Positions 23,324 through 25,442 of a stretch of DNA of 25,442 bases are shown here, piece by piece (position 1 is the stretch's first letter; each line of letters opens with the position of its first letter). This stretch comes from Spirochaetota bacterium. GTDB lineage: Bacteria; Spirochaetota; Spirochaetia; DSM-27196; PWMO01. Made by a program: the position numbers and the translations under genes. The notes beneath the pieces are model-generated. The model did no database searches. It saw only the letters and a program-made list of their open reading frames with translations, and was not told where the DNA came from. Where the stretch lies: NCBI GenBank assembly GCA_009908735.1, contig JAAAOR010000099.1, forward strand, positions 1 through 25,442, in the 5' to 3' direction.

Positions 23324-24142
23324 GTGAGGGCGGTACGATACGCACTTTGCGGCGCTCTGAGCGCTTTGATGTACTTGTTCACGGTTGGGTGCAGTCTGCT
23401 CGGCGCCGAGACGACGGTCAGCCTCGAGTTGCCCGGCGCGCCGGAGCACTGGCCCCCCTCGATGAGGGTGGAAGAATACCGGGTGAAGTGGCGCGGTGAG
23501 GCCGGGAAACTGCGCGAGATAACGGTGCCGGGCGGGGCGTCGCGGGTGGATATAGCCATACCGAAACGGCCGGGGGTGGCAGTGCTCGCCTATCCCTCGT
23601 TTGCAGGAGGTGCCTTTCTGCCGCGGCCGGCAGCCGCGGTCTATCCCCATGATGCCGCCGGCGACGCGGGCCTCGAGGCGTCATACGACCGGGGCTTCAC
23701 CGGTCTCGTCCTCCATCGCGTGCTGTTCACCCTCCCGTCGGTAAACAGTCTGCGGTTGATCGAGGAGGTGAGCGGACGAAGCGAAGGGAATCCATGGCTC
23801 TTTGATCTCGAGAGAGTGGCGGAAAAACTCGCCGACGGCAGATTCTCCACCATTTACCTCCGTCCGCGAGACGTGTTCGCAGTCGAGGTCGGAGTGCCGG
23901 TTCCAGTCGAGGCGGAACCGGCGGACCGGGATGACGCCGCCGCGGGAAACGGCCCAGCCTCCGGCGTCTGGGTGCGGGATAACCCACTTGCCGCCGTGCT
24001 TGCCGCGACGGACACGCCCGGCGGTCCCGTGCTACGGATGCAGCTCACGCCGGGGTACCATCATCTCAGGCAGGTCGAGGGCGGGCGTATCCTGTCGGTA
24101 GTAGTCGAGGAAGATGGTACCTACCGGGTGTTCCGGCGATGA
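23324..24142 (+). CDS. Putative lipoprotein of unknown function
   Basis: This 272-residue protein starts with GTG and has a lipoprotein-like signal (MRAVRYALCGALSALMYLFTVGC) with Cys23 as the likely anchor. The lipobox FTVGC is relaxed, as is common in spirochaetes. I do not recognise the mature part. It looks beta-rich (TTVSLELPGAPEH, YRVKWRGEAGKLREITVPGG and RVDIAIPKRPGVAVLAYPSF) with a helical middle (SLRLIEEVSGRSEGNPWLFDLERVAEKL) and a final strand (GRILSVVVEEDGTYRVF). The acidic low-complexity stretch at about 196-212 may be a loop. It lies 33 bases after the DUF4416 gene and is probably cotranscribed with it. Its stop is followed by a palindrome and the convergent leuS gene. Confidence 0.75.
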   Translation: MRAVRYALCGALSALMYLFTVGCSLLGAETTVSLELPGAPEHWPPSMRVEEYRVKWRGEAGKLREITVPGGASRVDIAIPKRPGVAVLAYPSFAGGAFLPRPAAAVYPHDAAGDAGLEASYDRGFTGLVLHRVLFTLPSVNSLRLIEEVSGRSEGNPWLFDLERVAEKLADGRFSTIYLRPRDVFAVEVGVPVPVEAEPADRDDAAAGNGPASGVWVRDNPLAAVLAATDTPGGPVLRMQLTPGYHHLRQVEGGRILSVVVEEDGTYRVFRR

Positions 24143-24204
24143 GCCGCGGCCTGCGCGGACCCGGGCAACCGCCGTATCCGGACGCCACCGTCACGGCCGG
24201 GCCG

Positions 24205-24226
24205 CACGCGGGCCCGGGCCCGCGTG
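24205..24226. terminator. 22-bp perfect palindrome between convergent genes
   Basis: CACGCGGGCCC followed by its exact reverse complement forms a perfect 22-bp palindrome, all but four bases G or C. It lies 7-28 bases downstream of the leuS stop and 63 bases past the lipoprotein stop. It lacks a T-run on either side. Its position between convergent genes suggests a two-way transcription barrier; a protein-binding site is the alternative. Confidence 0.5.
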
Positions 24227-24232
24227 AGGGTC

Positions 24233-25442
24233 TCAGCCGACGACGACGTTGACGAGCTTGTTCGGGACGGTGACGACCTTTCGGATGTCCTTGCCCTCGG
24301 TGTATTCCCTCACGCGCTCGTTGGCGAGGGCCGTTTCCTTGAGCTCGGCATCACCTGTGTCCGCCGGCATGGTCACCCGGGCGCGGATCTTTCCGTTTAC
24401 TTGGACGACGATCTCCACCTGTTCGTCTTTGGTCAGCTCCTCGTCGTAGCTCGGCCACTCGTAGGAGGAGAGACTCTCATCGTGGCCGAGCTTCTGCCAC
24501 ATCTCCTCGGCAATGTGAGGAGCGTAGGGCGCAAGGAGTAGCACGAACGGCTCCCAAAGCGCGCGATGAAGTACATCCTGCTTAAAGGCCTCGTTGAGGA
24601 AGATCATCATCTGGGCAATTGCGGTGTTGAACTGCAGGCTCTCGGTGTCGTGCGTCACCTTCTTGATGGTCTTGTGCAGCACCCGCCGAAGCTCGAGCGG
24701 TGGCTCCTCATCGACGAGCTTCCGCTCGGAGACTCGCCACACGCGGTCGAGGAAGCGATGCACGCCCACGAGTCCGTTCGTCGACCAGGGCTTTGCCGTC
24801 TCCAGCGGCCCCATGAACATCTCGTACACGCGCATCGTGTCGGCGCCGTAGTCACGGACGATGTCGTCGGGGTTTATGACGTTCCCCTTTGACTTCGACA
24901 TCTTCTCGCCGCTTTCGCCGAGGATCATGCCCTGATTCACGAGTCTCATGAAAGGCTCGTCGGTGGTCACCACCCCGACGTCGTAGAGCACCTTGTGCCA
25001 GAACCGCGCGTAGAGCAGATGGAGGACCGCGTGTTCGGCGCCGCCGACGTAGAGATCCACGGGCATCCAGTACTGCTCTCGCTCCCTGGAGACGAGCTCG
25101 CTGTCGTTCTTCGGGTCGAGATAGCGAAGGTAGTACCAGCATGAGCCGGCCCACTGGGGCATCGTGTTCGTCTCTCGTCGCGCTCCGGCGCCTGAGCCGT
25201 CGGGGCATTCGGTTCGGATCCACTCCTCTACCTTGGCGAGCGGCGATTCGCCTGTGCCCGACGGCTTGTAGCTTTCTACCTCCGGGAGCTCGAGGGGCAA
25301 TTCCGCGGCGTCCAGGGGCACGATCTCGCCGTTCTCGCAGTGAACCAGGGGAATGGGCTCGCCCCAGTACCGCTGTCGGGAGAAGATCCAGTCACGCAGC
25401 TTGTAGTTCACAGCGCGTGTCCCTTTGCCCTCGGACTCGAGC
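24233..25442 (-). CDS. leuS: Leucyl-tRNA synthetase, C-terminal part (truncated by the window edge)
   Basis: This is the C-terminal half (about 402 codons) of leucyl-tRNA synthetase, which charges tRNA-Leu. The frame is open to the right edge of the window, and the GTG at 25411 is an internal valine codon. Visible blocks are [20 protein letters not shown], the [20 protein letters not shown] segment of the catalytic domain, [22 protein letters not shown], and the KMSKS signature in [16 protein letters not shown]. The helical anticodon-binding domain and the small C-terminal domain ([11 protein letters not shown] onward) are complete. The stop at 24233-24235 is followed by the 22-bp palindrome. 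Confidence 0.96.
   Translation of the reverse strand, partial: LESEGKGTRAVNYKLRDWIFSRQRYWGEPIPLVHCENGEIVPLDAAELPLELPEVESYKPSGTGESPLAKVEEWIRTECPDGSGAGARRETNTMPQWAGSCWYYLRYLDPKNDSELVSREREQYWMPVDLYVGGAEHAVLHLLYARFWHKVLYDVGVVTTDEPFMRLVNQGMILGESGEKMSKSKGNVINPDDIVRDYGADTMRVYEMFMGPLETAKPWSTNGLVGVHRFLDRVWRVSERKLVDEEPPLELRRVLHKTIKKVTHDTESLQFNTAIAQMMIFLNEAFKQDVLHRALWEPFVLLLAPYAPHIAEEMWQKLGHDESLSSYEWPSYDEELTKDEQVEIVVQVNGKIRARVTMPADTGDAELKETALANERVREYTEGKDIRKVVTVPNKLVNVVVG

Overview
The window is a gene-dense stretch of a chromosome with a G+C content of roughly 60% by eye. The most likely source is a spirochaete (Spirochaetota), probably a free-living and salt-exposed one. The main evidence is an elongation factor G that resembles mitochondrial EF-G1, which is the 'spdEFG1' type known from spirochaetes, planctomycetes and some deltaproteobacteria. 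A CarD-type regulator, a DUF4416 gene, lipoproteins with relaxed lipoboxes and a complete glycine-betaine uptake operon fit this assignment. It remains an inference, because no rRNA or tRNA gene is present to confirm it. I see no phage, transposase, CRISPR array or toxin-antitoxin signature, so this looks like core chromosome rather than an island.

Layout, left half. A ThrH-type phosphatase/phosphotransferase (minus) is flanked by a 16-bp inverted repeat that carries an extended -10 element. Next is an osmoregulation block: a MarR-family regulator (minus) divergent from opuAA-opuAB-opuAC (plus). A related sequence containing CTATCGAA lies at both promoters, a hairpin sits over the opuAC ribosome binding site, and a strong terminator follows. 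Three minus-strand genes follow: an NCS2 purine permease, a HAD phosphatase and a DUF72 protein. Then come fusA (spdEFG1 type) and a small P-loop ATPase on the plus strand.

Layout, right half. A minus-strand group holds a solute-binding protein, carD and nth (endonuclease III); carD and nth overlap by four bases. Plus-strand genes then encode an exported coiled-coil protein, a secreted thioredoxin-like protein, an 86-residue small protein overlapping a TylF-like methyltransferase, a lytic transglycosylase lipoprotein, and a 640-residue fusion of DAHP synthase with prephenate dehydratase. A class I/II aminotransferase lies on the minus strand among them. The right end has a cytosolic coiled-coil protein (minus), a DUF4416 gene whose start seems broken by one missing G, a lipoprotein, a 22-bp perfect palindrome and the C-terminal half of leuS (minus), which runs off the window.

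The points most worth attention are the DAHP synthase-prephenate dehydratase fusion with no chorismate mutase; several genes whose predicted -10 box lies only 6 to 9 bases before the start codon with no Shine-Dalgarno sequence, suggesting leaderless mRNAs; the spdEFG1-ATPase pair; the start-codon frameshift in the DUF4416 gene; and the likely EctR/CosR-like control of betaine uptake. No wholly new multi-gene system could be demonstrated from sequence alone.
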